A stretch of DNA of 64,000 nucleotides from Hyphomonadaceae bacterium (GCA_022844475.1 JALHLR010000001.1:62001-126000), one strand, 5' to 3'; counted from the stretch's first letter, positions 26,636 to 35,773 are shown. Notes: generated by a model not told the origin, from the sequence alone. Made by a program: numbers and translations.

Positions 26636-26887
26636 TCCAGCTCTCCCTCTGGTGCCCGTTAAGCGGGCCTTCGCGCCCATGAGTTCGGGCGCTGTGTAAT
26701 GCGAATTTCCAGTATTCATTCTAGGCGAAAAATCGTCAACGCGGCGGGGTCTTTTGCCGGCCTGAAACTGCCTGTTTTCCGGTCACAAACGCGATAGCCG
26801 GCAAGGTCTGCCCCGCGAATGAGCGAGAAGCGATAAGGCCAATGCCGTTGACCTTACGGCAGCATAGGCGAGCGCCGCAGAATCAAA

Positions 26888-26914
26888 ACGGCCCGGAACG
26901 AGGTTCCGGGCCGT
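26888..26914 (-). terminator. Rho-independent terminator after the Mo hydroxylase operon
   Basis: A 12-bp stem (ACGGCCCGGAAC / GTTCCGGGCCGT, loop GAG) is followed, read leftward, by TTTTGATT. It lies 27 bases past the stop of the large subunit. Confidence 0.85.
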
Positions 26915-26941
26915 CTGGACGTTGACTGCTGATCGGGCCGA

Positions 26942-29197
26942 TCAGGTCCAGCGAAGGTCGCTCTGCACCGCGGGCAGCACGCGGATGCGCTTGCCGGTCG
27001 CCGCGAAGATCGCGTTTGCCACGGCCGGCAGAACCGGCGGCAGCGCGGGCTCGCCAAGGCCTGTCGGCGAGTTGTTCGAGATGTGGAAGTGGCTGTCGAT
27101 CTGCGGCGCATAATCCATGCGCAGCAGGGGCATGTCCTGGAAGTTGGACTGCACCGTCCGGCCTTTGTCGAAGGTGATCTTCTGGTGCATCTCGGAAATG
27201 CCGTCGACGATCGAACCCTGCACCTGGTTGTGTGCGTTGATCGGGTTGATGATCGTCGAGCCGACGTCGCCCACCGACCAGACCTTCTGCACTCGCCAGG
27301 AGCCGTTCTGCTCGACCTTCACCTTCGCAACCTGGGCAAAATAACCCTGGTGGGAGAAGTAGAAGGCGACGCCCATGCCCGTGCCCTTCGGCAGGGGCGC
27401 GCGGTTGGCCCAGCCGGAGCGCTCACGAACAACATTGAGAACGTCGACCATTCGCTTGGCGTTCATCGGGCCTTTCTCGCCCGACACGGCCGCAGCCGGC
27501 GAGTTGAGCAGGTCGATCCGGAACTGAAGCGGGTCCTTGCCTGCGGCGATCGCCACTTCGTCGATGAACGACTGATAGGCGAAGCAGACCGCATTCGACA
27601 CCGGCGCGCGCAGCGGGCCTGTCGGCATGTTGCCCGGAACGAGCGACTGGCCGTAGGTGGTGTTTGCGATGAAGCCCGACGGAAACTCCGTCGGCGGCGA
27701 GGTGGCGTTGCCAAGTGCGCGGCCATTGGCGCCGAAGGTGACGAAGTGGTTCGTAAGGGCCACAAGATTGCCCTGGCCATCGAGTCCGGCGCGGAAGTTG
27801 TGGTAGCCGCCCGGGCGATACGGGTTGTGTTGCGTGTCCTGCTCGCGCGTCCAGAGCAGTTTCACGGGAACGCCGGCTTGCTTCGAGATCGCCGCCGCCT
27901 CGACCATGTAGTCGTTGGCCAGGCGTCGGCCAAAGCCGCCGCCGCAACGGATCATGTGGCAGGTGATCTTGTCGGCGGCGACGCCGAGTGCTTCGGCAAC
28001 CAGTCCTATGCCCTGGCCGGGTAGTTGTGTCGGAGCCCAGATTTCCACGGTGCCATCGGCCTTGGCGTGGGCCGTGCAGTTCTGCGGTTCAAGCGGGGCG
28101 TGAACGAGGAAGGGGTAGGTGTAGGAGGCCTCCACCTTCTTTGCAGCACCATTCACGGCCGCTTCTGATGCAGCCCAGTTAGCTTCCGTCGGGGCCCTGC
28201 CCTGGGGGCCAAGGAAGGCTTGCGGCTTGGCCTTGGCAAGCGCGCTCGCCTGGCTGTCGAACGAAGCGGTGGAATGATCGGCGGCTGCGCCTTCGTCCCA
28301 CTGGATTTTCAGTTTCTTGGCCGCTTCCTTCACGGTCCACCAGTCATCGCCGACGATAGCGACGCCATCGAGCAGGCCCATGAGCGATGTGCCGACCTGC
28401 TTCACCACGAATGAGTCGGTGATGCCGGGCAGTGCCTTGATCTCGGCGGTGTTGGCGGAAACAATCTTGCCGCCAAACACAGGGCATTTCACGAAGTGCG
28501 CGTACTTCATCCCATCGACCTTGACGTCGATGCCGAAGATGGGTTCGCCACGCACGATCTTTGGCGAGTCCCAGTTCCGCATCGACTTGCCGATGATCCG
28601 ATAGTCTTTCGGGTCCTTCATCGTCAGGGTGGCGGGCTCCGGCGGCGTCAGCTTTGCTGCGTCGGCGACGAGGTCGCCATACGGGATCTTCTTGTTTGTC
28701 GCAGCATGGACGACCATCGAGGGCTCTGTTGTAAGCTCGCTGACCGGCACTGCGAGGCGGGCAGCCGCCGCAGCAAGCAGCATCTGGCGCGCTGCGCGGC
28801 CAACCTGGCGTTGCGGAATCCAGTGTTGCGGAGTCGCGAACGAGCCGCCGGCGATCTGCTGGCCATAGCGTTTCTGGTCAGCATCGCCCTGTTCGATGAC
28901 GACCTTGGACCAGTCGGCGTCGAGCTCTTCCGCGATCAGCATGGGCAGCATCGTCTTGATGCCCTGACCGATCTCCGGGTTCTTCGCCATGATGCGGATC
29001 GTACCGTCAGGCGAGATCGCGACGAAATTGTTCATGTCGACGACGGGTGCGGCAGGCTTCGCCGGCTCGGCAGCGATAGCGGGGGCGCCATCGGTTGTGT
29101 CTGCCGGCGTCACGCAGCCCGCGAGGACGAGGCCGCTGCCTGCTGCGAGCAGGAAGAAGCGGCGCGATGTGTTGATGGTGATGTTGCCGTCAGCCAT
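26942..29197 (-). CDS. Xanthine-dehydrogenase-family molybdopterin-binding subunit (isoquinoline oxidoreductase/aldehyde dehydrogenase type), exported
   Basis: A 751-residue molybdenum hydroxylase large subunit. The N-terminus has a twin-arginine signal (TSRRFFLLAAGSGLVLAGC) that also ends in a lipobox Cys, so it is probably Tat-exported, folded with its cofactor, and lipid-anchored. Family segments include GIKTMLPMLIAEELDADW, RPVGGSF-like QIAGGSFATPQHW, CGGGFGRRLANDYMVEAA and the catalytic Glu in TGLGEPALPP. This subtype oxidises aldehydes or N-heterocycles. It follows the 2Fe-2S gene by three bases. No FAD subunit is present, as expected for the periplasmic type that passes electrons to cytochrome c. 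Confidence 0.92.
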   Translation of the reverse strand: MADGNITINTSRRFFLLAAGSGLVLAGCVTPADTTDGAPAIAAEPAKPAAPVVDMNNFVAISPDGTIRIMAKNPEIGQGIKTMLPMLIAEELDADWSKVVIEQGDADQKRYGQQIAGGSFATPQHWIPQRQVGRAARQMLLAAAAARLAVPVSELTTEPSMVVHAATNKKIPYGDLVADAAKLTPPEPATLTMKDPKDYRIIGKSMRNWDSPKIVRGEPIFGIDVKVDGMKYAHFVKCPVFGGKIVSANTAEIKALPGITDSFVVKQVGTSLMGLLDGVAIVGDDWWTVKEAAKKLKIQWDEGAAADHSTASFDSQASALAKAKPQAFLGPQGRAPTEANWAASEAAVNGAAKKVEASYTYPFLVHAPLEPQNCTAHAKADGTVEIWAPTQLPGQGIGLVAEALGVAADKITCHMIRCGGGFGRRLANDYMVEAAAISKQAGVPVKLLWTREQDTQHNPYRPGGYHNFRAGLDGQGNLVALTNHFVTFGANGRALGNATSPPTEFPSGFIANTTYGQSLVPGNMPTGPLRAPVSNAVCFAYQSFIDEVAIAAGKDPLQFRIDLLNSPAAAVSGEKGPMNAKRMVDVLNVVRERSGWANRAPLPKGTGMGVAFYFSHQGYFAQVAKVKVEQNGSWRVQKVWSVGDVGSTIINPINAHNQVQGSIVDGISEMHQKITFDKGRTVQSNFQDMPLLRMDYAPQIDSHFHISNNSPTGLGEPALPPVLPAVANAIFAATGKRIRVLPAVQSDLRWT

Positions 29198-29200
29198 GGC

Positions 29201-29683
29201 TCAGACCTCCCGCGTGTCTTTGGTGTCAACGCCCGCGGCCGTCTTGATGGCCTCGCGGATGCGGACATAGGTGCCACAGCGGCAGGCATTGCCCTGCATC
29301 GCCATGTCGATGTCCTTGTCGTTCGGTTTGGGGTTCTTGTTGATGAGGGCGGTCGCCGCCATCACCTGTCCCGCCTGGCAGTAGCCGCACTGCATGACGT
29401 CGACGTCGAGCCATGCCTTCTGGACGGCCTGTCCGGTCTTCGTCTCGCCGATCGCCTCGATCGTGGTGACGCGCTTGGCGCCGACCGACGACACCGGCGT
29501 GACGCACGCGCGCGCCACTTCGCCATCGAGGTGCACGGTGCACGCGCCGCACATCGCGATGCCGCAGCCGAATTTCGTGCCCTTGAGGTCGAGTTTGTCC
29601 CGCAGGACCCACAGGAGCGGCATTGCGCCGTCCACATCGACCGTCTGGGTCTTCCCGTTCACGTTGAGTGTGTAGGTTGTCAT
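29201..29683 (-). CDS. (2Fe-2S)-binding small subunit of the molybdenum hydroxylase
   Basis: A 160-residue protein with two iron-sulfur clusters. The plant-type ferredoxin cluster uses [16 protein letters not shown] plus ACVTP, and the second uses [11 protein letters not shown] and ACRCGTY. The ATG at 29683 ([10 protein letters not shown]) is chosen. It carries electrons from the Mo site of the downstream subunit. It has no signal peptide and would be co-exported with the Tat-tagged large subunit. The two genes are separated by three bases. Confidence 0.93.
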   Translation of the reverse strand: MTTYTLNVNGKTQTVDVDGAMPLLWVLRDKLDLKGTKFGCGIAMCGACTVHLDGEVARACVTPVSSVGAKRVTTIEAIGETKTGQAVQKAWLDVDVMQCGYCQAGQVMAATALINKNPKPNDKDIDMAMQGNACRCGTYVRIREAIKTAAGVDTKDTREV

Positions 29684-29981
29684 TTGGAGCTCCGCGGGCG
29701 TGTTTCCGGAAAAGTGGTTCCGGTTCCTCCGCCCAGTTTCTAACCCGCGACGCACGTGCCCCGATAAACGCGGCGCACGCCTTGAGAGAATCCATAGCGC
29801 GGGGTTTGGTGAACGCCAATGACAGCGCGTTAGCGCTCAAGCGAAATCTCGGCTGGCCGGAAACACGCTTGCGCGATTAGGGCGCGCAGCGGGGATTTTC
29901 TGCGAATGGTTCGCAGCGAGCCGCCGGAAGCGCTGTAGTTGAAGGACTCTAGCGCTGGTCAGTCCGGCACGGTTCTGCGCG

Positions 29982-30338
29982 TCAGGACGGTGGCGGCATC
30001 GGAGGAGCGTCCTCCTGGATCGACAGCAGATAGGCAACGACATCGTATTCATGCCCCTCGCCGAAGTGGAAAACCGGCATGCGCCGGAGCGAGACGGCGC
30101 GCGAGGCGTGCAGATCGTCCGCCAGCCAGTCGGGCCGGAAATTCCACAGCGCGCGCCTGAGCGGCGGCGCTGCCGCGTTGGGACTGTCGCCGGTCCGTTC
30201 AATGGCATGGCAGCTGGCGCATAGGTCCTGGGCGACCTGATGGCCAACCTCGGCGTCGCCGGACTGCCAGGCAGGCGCCGGCTCGGTTGCGCACGCGACA
30301 AGGGTGACTGCTGCGATCAACATTATTGGCAAGCGCAT
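29982..30338 (-). CDS. c-type cytochrome lipoprotein
   Basis: A 118-residue protein with a lipobox (MLIAAVTLVAC) and one haem motif CASCH near residue 43, followed by a distal region with RRMPVFHF whose Met is a candidate sixth ligand. The ATG at 30338 has AAGGA upstream. It lies 298 bases before the 2Fe-2S gene in the same direction and is a plausible electron acceptor for the Mo hydroxylase. That link is by position only. Confidence 0.83.
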   Translation of the reverse strand: MRLPIMLIAAVTLVACATEPAPAWQSGDAEVGHQVAQDLCASCHAIERTGDSPNAAAPPLRRALWNFRPDWLADDLHASRAVSLRRMPVFHFGEGHEYDVVAYLLSIQEDAPPMPPPS

Positions 30339-30428
30339 GGGAGGCGATCCTTGAGCCGGAAACCGGGCTCTGTCGCTGATACTGCGTCGGCTGTCGAAGC
30401 CCGGATTGCGCGCGATCAAATCGCGCGG

Positions 30429-31238
30429 CTATTCGCGCGAAAGATCCTGCCTCTGGAATGCGACGATCGCAACGATCGCCAGCACTGCGGTCCACAGCAT
30501 CATGGCGATCGCGCCCGGTATTGCGAGGTGAACGCCAATCGCATCCGGTTCTCCCAGCAGCAGCAGGCCGGATTCGTGAATGGCGCGTCCGGCGAAGTTC
30601 GGCAGCGCGGCAAGCCACAACTCGCCAGTCTCGATCCGGAACCTGATAGCCGTCAGATCGATCGCCACGAGGATAACCAGCGGTGCGACGATGGCGGCCA
30701 TCAGTGAGCGGGAGAGAACGGCCACAGCCATGACCAGCGCGCCGGTAAGCATGAGCTGAAGCAGCGCGCCGCCAAATCCGGTGAGCAGACCAAGCCAGGG
30801 ATCGGAGGGTGCATCCGCCTGGCCGGTCAGCATCGCGTCATAGAGCCCGACGAGAAAGCGGCCCACTCCGGATGCGAGGATGCTGACGCTGGCAGCGAGC
30901 GCGAACAGGAGCAGCTTGGCGATCATGATTGCGGTGCGGTCAGTGCGCGGCAGGATGGCGCGCCATGTCTCCCAACGGTACTCGCCGGCAAAAAGGATGG
31001 CCGCGCCAACAATGGCGAAGACCTGAAAGAGCGACGACTGCGTCGTGCCGAGGCCTGCATAGCCGTATCGCAACGGATTGGCGTAAGGCAGCAGGTCGCC
31101 GACATAGGCGCGCACCGACGTTTCCTCGATCAGGCCTGCGACCAGTCCAAACACCGGCATGAAGCCGAACGCCCAGAACAGCGACCAGCGATTGCGCCAC
31201 AGCTTGAAGAGTTCAGCTCGGAAGGCTTGCCCGATCAT
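30429..31238 (-). CDS. ABC-2 type transporter permease
   Basis: A 269-residue integral membrane protein with about six helices, starting FRAELFKLWRNRWSLFWAFGF, a typical N-terminus of ABC-2 permeases. The first bases overlap the stop of the ATPase gene (ATGA, 4 bases), so the two form one exporter. The substrate is not indicated. Confidence 0.87.
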   Translation of the reverse strand: MIGQAFRAELFKLWRNRWSLFWAFGFMPVFGLVAGLIEETSVRAYVGDLLPYANPLRYGYAGLGTTQSSLFQVFAIVGAAILFAGEYRWETWRAILPRTDRTAIMIAKLLLFALAASVSILASGVGRFLVGLYDAMLTGQADAPSDPWLGLLTGFGGALLQLMLTGALVMAVAVLSRSLMAAIVAPLVILVAIDLTAIRFRIETGELWLAALPNFAGRAIHESGLLLLGEPDAIGVHLAIPGAIAMMLWTAVLAIVAIVAFQRQDLSRE

Positions 31239-32134
31239 GACGCACCCGCGCCGCTGGCAGCCGTGCTGCTGAGAAACACGTCCTCAAGACTCTGGTTGGC
31301 CCAACGCGCTTCGAACACGTCGACGCCGCCAGCACTGAGGGCGCGGATGAGGGCGGGCGCTTCCTCCCGCGCAATGTCGACACGAATGCCATCGCCCTGC
31401 GCCCGTGCGCGCGGCCCGGCAATGGCGAGCGCCTTGGCGATCGGTGTCGCCGCAATGAAGATTGCGCCGCGGCCTGAAACAAGATCGGCAACTCGCCCCT
31501 CGGCAATCAGCTTGCCATGGTTGAGGATGGCGACGCGGTCGCAGACCTTCTCGACCTCGTCGAGCAGATGACTCGAAAGAATGATCGTGACGCCGTCCTG
31601 ATCGACAAGCTCACGCACCAGCGTGCGCATTTCCTGGATGCCCGCGGGATCGAGTCCGTTGGTAGGTTCGTCGAGGATCAACAGTTCCGGCCGCGCCAGC
31701 AGCGCCGCGCCAAGCGCCAGACGCTGGCGCATGCCCATCGAGAATGTGCGCGCCTTGCGATCCGCCGCATCGGTCAGGCCGACACGCGCGAGCACCGCCT
31801 CCTCACGTCCCGCTTCCCTGAATCCCGACATCCGCGCCGCCATGCGCAACATGTCGCGCGCCGTGAGGAAAGGGTAGAGCGAGGGCGCCTCGATCATCGC
31901 GCCGACCCGGCGCAGCACCGTCGCGTTGATGTTGGTCTCGCCCAGTAGCCTGAACCCGCCGCGGCTCGGCGTCACAAGGCCGAGCACCATCCGCAACAGC
32001 GTGCTCTTGCCCGCGCCATTGGGCCCGAGCACGCCATAGACCATGCCCTTCGGGATCGACAGATCGAGCGCCGACAACGCCGTGACGGCGCCATAGCTCT
32101 TGCCAAGCCCGGTTGTTTCGAGCGCGTGGGTCAC
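31235..32134 (-). CDS. ABC transporter ATP-binding protein
   Basis: A 299-residue ATPase of the CcmA/NatA type. Walker A is GPNGAGKST, the signature is FSMGMRQRLALGAAL (SMGMRQR in place of LSGGQ, frequent in this group) and Walker B is LLILDEPTNGLDP. The start codon is GTG, six bases after the stop of the enoyl-CoA hydratase gene. It partners with the permease directly downstream. Confidence 0.92.
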   Translation of the reverse strand: MTHALETTGLGKSYGAVTALSALDLSIPKGMVYGVLGPNGAGKSTLLRMVLGLVTPSRGGFRLLGETNINATVLRRVGAMIEAPSLYPFLTARDMLRMAARMSGFREAGREEAVLARVGLTDAADRKARTFSMGMRQRLALGAALLARPELLILDEPTNGLDPAGIQEMRTLVRELVDQDGVTIILSSHLLDEVEKVCDRVAILNHGKLIAEGRVADLVSGRGAIFIAATPIAKALAIAGPRARAQGDGIRVDIAREEAPALIRALSAGGVDVFEARWANQSLEDVFLSSTAASGAGAS

Positions 32135-32140
32135 GCGCAG

Positions 32141-32938
32141 TCAGGCGCCCTTGAACACCGCCGCGCGCTTCTCGACGAAAGCCCTGGCGGCTTCCGCATG
32201 ATCTGCCGTCTGAGCGGTGCGCGAATGATTCAGCGCCTCGGTGTCGAAGGACAGCAGCATGTCACCTTTCTCGGCGATGTTGAGGTTGCGCTTCATCAGC
32301 CCCTGCGTGATGCGTGCGCCATTGGCGAAGCGCTTCGCCAGCGCCATCGTTTCGGCCTCAAGCTCCCTGGGATCAACCGCGCGGTTCACCATGCCGATGC
32401 GCTCAGCCTCCTCGGCGAGGATTACGTCGGAGAGGAGGTAAAGCTCCTTCGCCTTGGCCGAGCCAACCAGTTGCGTGAGAAAATACGTGCCGCCGAAATC
32501 GCCCGAGAGTCCGACTTTCGCGAAAGCTGTCGTGATCTTCGCGCCGCGCGCCGCAATCCGGAAATCGCACGCCAGCGCGATCGACAGGCCCGCGCCCGCC
32601 GCTGCGCCGGGGATGGAGGCGATGGTGATCTTCGGCATGTCGTGCAGCCAGCGTGAGACTTCCATGCTCTGACGCAGCGCATGCGCTGCCTGCTCGGGCG
32701 AGCGGCCATGGTTCGCGCCGCCGTCCGTCGCGGCAAAGCCCTTCACATCGCCACCGGCGCAGAAGGCGCCGCCTGCGCCCGTGATGACGATCGCGCCGAC
32801 GTCGGGATCCGCTGCAAGTCGTGGCAGCGCTTCGAGCAGCGCGCCAAGCATCGGCTGTGAAAGCGCGTTGCGCGCCTCGGGCCGGTTCATCGTGAGGATG
32901 GCGACACCGTCCTGCTTGGTTTCCAGAAGGTCGGCCAT
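32141..32938 (-). CDS. Enoyl-CoA hydratase/isomerase family protein
   Basis: A 265-residue crotonase-fold protein. The oxyanion-hole strands are GGAFCAGGDVKGF and IPGAAAGAGLSIALACDFRI. These enzymes add water to or isomerise enoyl-CoA thioesters in fatty-acid or branched-chain breakdown. Its stop lies six bases from the ABC ATPase start, so all three may be co-transcribed, although a functional link is not obvious. Confidence 0.9.
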   Translation of the reverse strand: MADLLETKQDGVAILTMNRPEARNALSQPMLGALLEALPRLAADPDVGAIVITGAGGAFCAGGDVKGFAATDGGANHGRSPEQAAHALRQSMEVSRWLHDMPKITIASIPGAAAGAGLSIALACDFRIAARGAKITTAFAKVGLSGDFGGTYFLTQLVGSAKAKELYLLSDVILAEEAERIGMVNRAVDPRELEAETMALAKRFANGARITQGLMKRNLNIAEKGDMLLSFDTEALNHSRTAQTADHAEAARAFVEKRAAVFKGA

Positions 32939-33016
32939 GGCGCATCTCCCTGTGCTTTATGTGACTCTGGGATAGGACTGGGGAATCGCGCGCGCAAGCG
33001 CGCGCCGGCTGCCAGC

Positions 33017-33250
33017 CTATTTGGCGTGCTGCGAAACGCTCTGGCGCGATGCGACAGGCGAGTGGACGCCCAGCGTGATGTCGGCAGACCCGCAAACCGG
33101 ACAGAGCAATTCGGGCGTCACGGCCGCGATGTCCGTCTGTATGCCCACGCGCAGCGCGATTGGAGCCGGATCAAGCGGGGTCTTCGCCCCGCAATCATGG
33201 CAGGCGACAAGCAAGAGGTGATCGCTGTTGAGAACGTCGCGGAACTTCAT
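33017..33250 (-). CDS. Small zinc-ribbon protein
   Basis: A 77-residue protein starting MKFRDVLNSDHLLLVACHDCG, with two CxxC knuckles (CHDCG near 18 and CPVCGS near 54). This is a rubredoxin-like or zinc-ribbon arrangement. The longer frame to 33433 is unconvincing. No close family is recognised. The C-terminal tail (HSPVASRQSVSQHAK) is polar. Confidence 0.68.
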   Translation of the reverse strand: MKFRDVLNSDHLLLVACHDCGAKTPLDPAPIALRVGIQTDIAAVTPELLCPVCGSADITLGVHSPVASRQSVSQHAK

Positions 33251-33449
33251 CGCACTTGACCCACACAACTCGCCCCTCTTGTGGGGGCTCAGCCCTGTGG
33301 AGAAATCCTGCACCGGGCATTTGGGAAAAGCGAATCGGAAGTTCGTGCGCCGCGTGCGTGGCCAGGCGGCGGTTTTCCGAAATTCGTCGTGAATCGCGGC
33401 CATCCGCCAAATCCATACGTGTCTTGAGGACAAGTATGTACGACATTTT

Positions 33450-33497
33450 GTAAAACACGCTTGACTTCAAGATCGAGACATGTAAAACAAGCTTTAC
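33450..33497. promoter_or_regulatory. Twin operator and promoter in front of the membrane-protein/XRE operon
   Basis: Two nearly identical 16-mers, GTAAAACACGCTTGAC (33450-33465) and GTAAAACAAGCTTTAC (33482-33497), each with half-sites GTAAA and TTKAC around a 6-base centre. They are spaced 32 bases centre to centre, about three helix turns, and lie just before the ATG at 33519. A TTGACT (33461) and TAAAAC (33483) with a 16-base spacer form a plausible promoter covered by both sites. The arrangement suggests autorepression by the XRE protein encoded in the operon. Confidence 0.6.
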
Positions 33498-33518
33498 CAA
33501 ACGACAAAGAGGTTTGTC

Positions 33519-34427
33519 ATGTCGACAGAAGCTTCAAAATCAAAGCGAAGGGCCGCCGGCGTTCTGACCGTCGCGGTCGCCGTGGCGCTGCTTTCCGCTA
33601 CGGGCCAGCCAACGCCGAAAGTGCTGGCGCGCCTTGCCGACCTTGGCGTGCCTGACCTTGCGGCGCGCATCACCGTTCATGTCCTGCCGGTGGTGCTGGT
33701 CGTCGGCGCCGTCCTGCTCGGACAAGCCCTGGGCAAGGGACGCAGCAAGATGACGCGCTGGATTCTCTATGCGCTGCTTGGCGCCGTCGCCGGGTTCTTC
33801 ACCGGCTACAGCATGGACGTTCTGGTCGGCCTGCCGGCCGCCATCCAGGCGGTGAACGGTCCGCTGGCCGAGCCGTCCGTGACCGATATCGTTCTCTGGG
33901 CGATCGGCGGGATATCGATTGCCACGGGCCTCATGGTGGCGGCGCTTGCGGTTTTCGGTTCGCCGGCCGCCTACGCGCTCAACCTGGAGCCGGATTGTGA
34001 TCCCGAAGCCATGGACATCAGGAAGGCTGAGCGTGGGATTCTTGCTCTGAGCAGCGCGGGCCTGTCTGCCATGGGAATCGCAAGCATCGCGCTCGCGATC
34101 GCCCAGCAGTCGGGAGACGGTGCCACGCTTGGGCCAAGCATCATCGCGCTCGTCACATGCGCCGCCAGTGGTTTTGCCAGCATCATCCTGTGGAATCTGA
34201 TGGACGAACTCCAGCGCCGTCAGGTCGTGAATGCCTATGCCGTCTCGGCCGTGATCTTCACCGCTGGCGCGTTTGTCTGGTCCATCGCGGAAGTGCAGGG
34301 GCTTGTGCCGCCGTTCGGCGCAAGTGCGTCCTTCGCGGCGATTACCTTCGTGCAGATGATGGCCGCCTCGATCATCACTGCTGCCGTCGCAGGCAATGCC
34401 CGCGCAAAGAAAAGGCGGGCCGCATGA
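33519..34427 (+). CDS. Polytopic membrane protein coupled to an XRE regulator
   Basis: A 302-residue protein with about eight predicted helices, basic ends (MSTEASKSKRRAAG, ARAKKRRAA) and no recognised transport or enzyme motif. A cytoplasmic loop around 155-172 is acidic (NLEPDCDPEAMDIRKAERG). Its stop overlaps the start of the XRE gene (ATGA). Small XRE regulators coupled to membrane proteins of this kind are widespread, but their function is largely unknown. Expression is probably controlled by the twin operator upstream. Confidence 0.8.
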   Translation: MSTEASKSKRRAAGVLTVAVAVALLSATGQPTPKVLARLADLGVPDLAARITVHVLPVVLVVGAVLLGQALGKGRSKMTRWILYALLGAVAGFFTGYSMDVLVGLPAAIQAVNGPLAEPSVTDIVLWAIGGISIATGLMVAALAVFGSPAAYALNLEPDCDPEAMDIRKAERGILALSSAGLSAMGIASIALAIAQQSGDGATLGPSIIALVTCAASGFASIILWNLMDELQRRQVVNAYAVSAVIFTAGAFVWSIAEVQGLVPPFGASASFAAITFVQMMAASIITAAVAGNARAKKRRAA

Positions 34428-34633
34428 AGAACCAGCTGCGTGTCCTGAGAGCCCAGCGGGCCTGGAGCCAGGCCGATCTTGCGGAGAAACTCAAAGTGTC
34501 CCGACAGACCATCAACGCAATCGAGACCGGACGATACGACCCCTCCCTTCCACTCGCCTTCACCATCGCGGGACTCTTCGAGCTGAGCATCGAGGCGATC
34601 TTCTCTCCCGACGATGCCGAAGCCGGCCACTAG
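34424..34633 (+). CDS. Short XRE-family (Cro/CI-type) transcriptional regulator
   Basis: A 69-residue protein that is essentially one helix-turn-helix: LRVLRAQRAWSQADLAEKLKVSRQTINAIETGRYDPSLPLAFTIA. The recognition helix is VSRQTINAIE. It has no dimerisation or effector domain beyond the short SIEAIFSPDDAEAGH tail. It overlaps the membrane-protein gene by four bases, so production is translationally coupled. It is the natural candidate to bind the repeated GTAAA-N6-TTKAC sites. Confidence 0.9.
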   Translation: MKNQLRVLRAQRAWSQADLAEKLKVSRQTINAIETGRYDPSLPLAFTIAGLFELSIEAIFSPDDAEAGH

Positions 34634-34699
34634 CGCCGGCCCCGACTGACCGAACCACCATCGACTGCTCAACCCTCAACCCTCCCCAGGAGAGATACG

Positions 34700-35614
34700 A
34701 TGAATATCGCCGAAACCCTTGCCGCCTCGATCGGACGCGGCATGCGTCGCACGATCGCCACAGCCGTGATCGCGGCCTCCGCGCTTGGCGCGCCGGCGCT
34801 TGCCCAGCCTGCCATGTGGGCCGTCAAGGACGCTGACTCCACCATCTACCTGTTCGGCACGGTCCACCTGCTGAAGCCTGAAACACAGTGGAAAACGCCC
34901 AGGCTCGAGGCCGCGATCAAGGAAGCCGAACAACTCTGGCTCGAACTGCCCACCACGAATGCCGAACAGCTGGCGCCCCAGATGATGCCGCTGATCACGC
35001 AGTTCGGCCTCGCGCCCGCAACGCCGCTGTCGTCGAACCTCACGCCCGACGAAATGAAGACGCTGGACGAGGCTGCAAAGCTCGCGGGAATGACCGGCGC
35101 CCAGCTCAACATCTTCCGTCCGTGGTTCGCAGCCCTCACGATCTCGACCTCGGCGATGGTCCGCGCCGGCTATGACCCTGCTTCCGGCGTCGACTCCAAG
35201 ATCGAGGCGGCCTTCGGCGAGCGCGGCGTCAAGCCGAACGGTCTTGAAACGCCGGAGTCGCAGATCAAGGTGTTCGCCAGCATGGAGCGCGACGAAGAAC
35301 TCGCCTACCTGCGCGAGACCATGGAGGAGTACGATAACGCTGCCACCATGCTCGACGGAATGGTCGACCAGTGGTCGCGCGGCGACGTCGCGGCAATGGA
35401 GCAACTCTTCGTCACCGAGATGCGCGAAGCCTCGCCGGACCTCTACGCAGCGCTTCTGCCCAATCGCAACGCCAACTGGGTCGGCCAGATCGAGGAGATG
35501 CTGAAAGGCAAGGGCACGATCTTCATCGCCGTCGGCGCCGGCCACCTCATCGGTGAGGACAGCGTGCAGGCCATGCTCAAGGCCAGGGGCATCGAGTCGG
35601 TCCGCGTCCAGTAG
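34700..35614 (+). CDS. TraB/GumN family protein, secreted
   Basis: A 304-residue protein with a signal peptide (ending APALAQ, residue 36). The family motifs GTVHLL (53-58) and GAGHLIG near the C-terminus contribute the paired Gly-His elements of the TraB/Tiki fold, and Glu-rich helices lie between. Tiki relatives are metalloproteases, but activity of bacterial GumN-type members is not established. It follows the XRE gene by 66 bases and has its own AGGAGA ribosome binding site. A terminator follows. Confidence 0.88.
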   Translation: MNIAETLAASIGRGMRRTIATAVIAASALGAPALAQPAMWAVKDADSTIYLFGTVHLLKPETQWKTPRLEAAIKEAEQLWLELPTTNAEQLAPQMMPLITQFGLAPATPLSSNLTPDEMKTLDEAAKLAGMTGAQLNIFRPWFAALTISTSAMVRAGYDPASGVDSKIEAAFGERGVKPNGLETPESQIKVFASMERDEELAYLRETMEEYDNAATMLDGMVDQWSRGDVAAMEQLFVTEMREASPDLYAALLPNRNANWVGQIEEMLKGKGTIFIAVGAGHLIGEDSVQAMLKARGIESVRVQ

Positions 35615-35678
35615 CCAGGCCAGTCCGGAGACACGAGCGACGTCGAGTCCGGCCCACACCAAACGTCGACAAGGACTT

Positions 35679-35714
35679 GCGGCGCCGCCCCTCACGCGGC
35701 GCCGCTTCTCTTTT
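35679..35714 (+). terminator. Rho-independent terminator after the TraB/GumN gene
   Basis: A 10-bp perfect stem GCGGCGCCGC on both arms, with loop CCCTCAC, is followed by TTCTCTTTT. Both arms are themselves palindromic. Confidence 0.8.
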
Positions 35715-35773
35715 GTGAGTGGCTCCTGGCGGCCAAGTCTTGCAAGCCGCGCGCAATCGCGCATCTTCACGGC

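Noticed and set aside
24656-26662. 668-codon plus-strand frame opposite the redoxin/copper protein
   Set aside because: Reads as an antisense shadow (Val/Arg/Asp-rich, no motifs), while the minus-strand frame has haem, copper and EF-hand signatures.
26843-26861. Inverted repeat TGCCGT-TGACCTT-ACGGCA as an operator
   Set aside because: It lies between the end of one operon and the promoter of another, with no regulator nearby; too short and unsupported to call.
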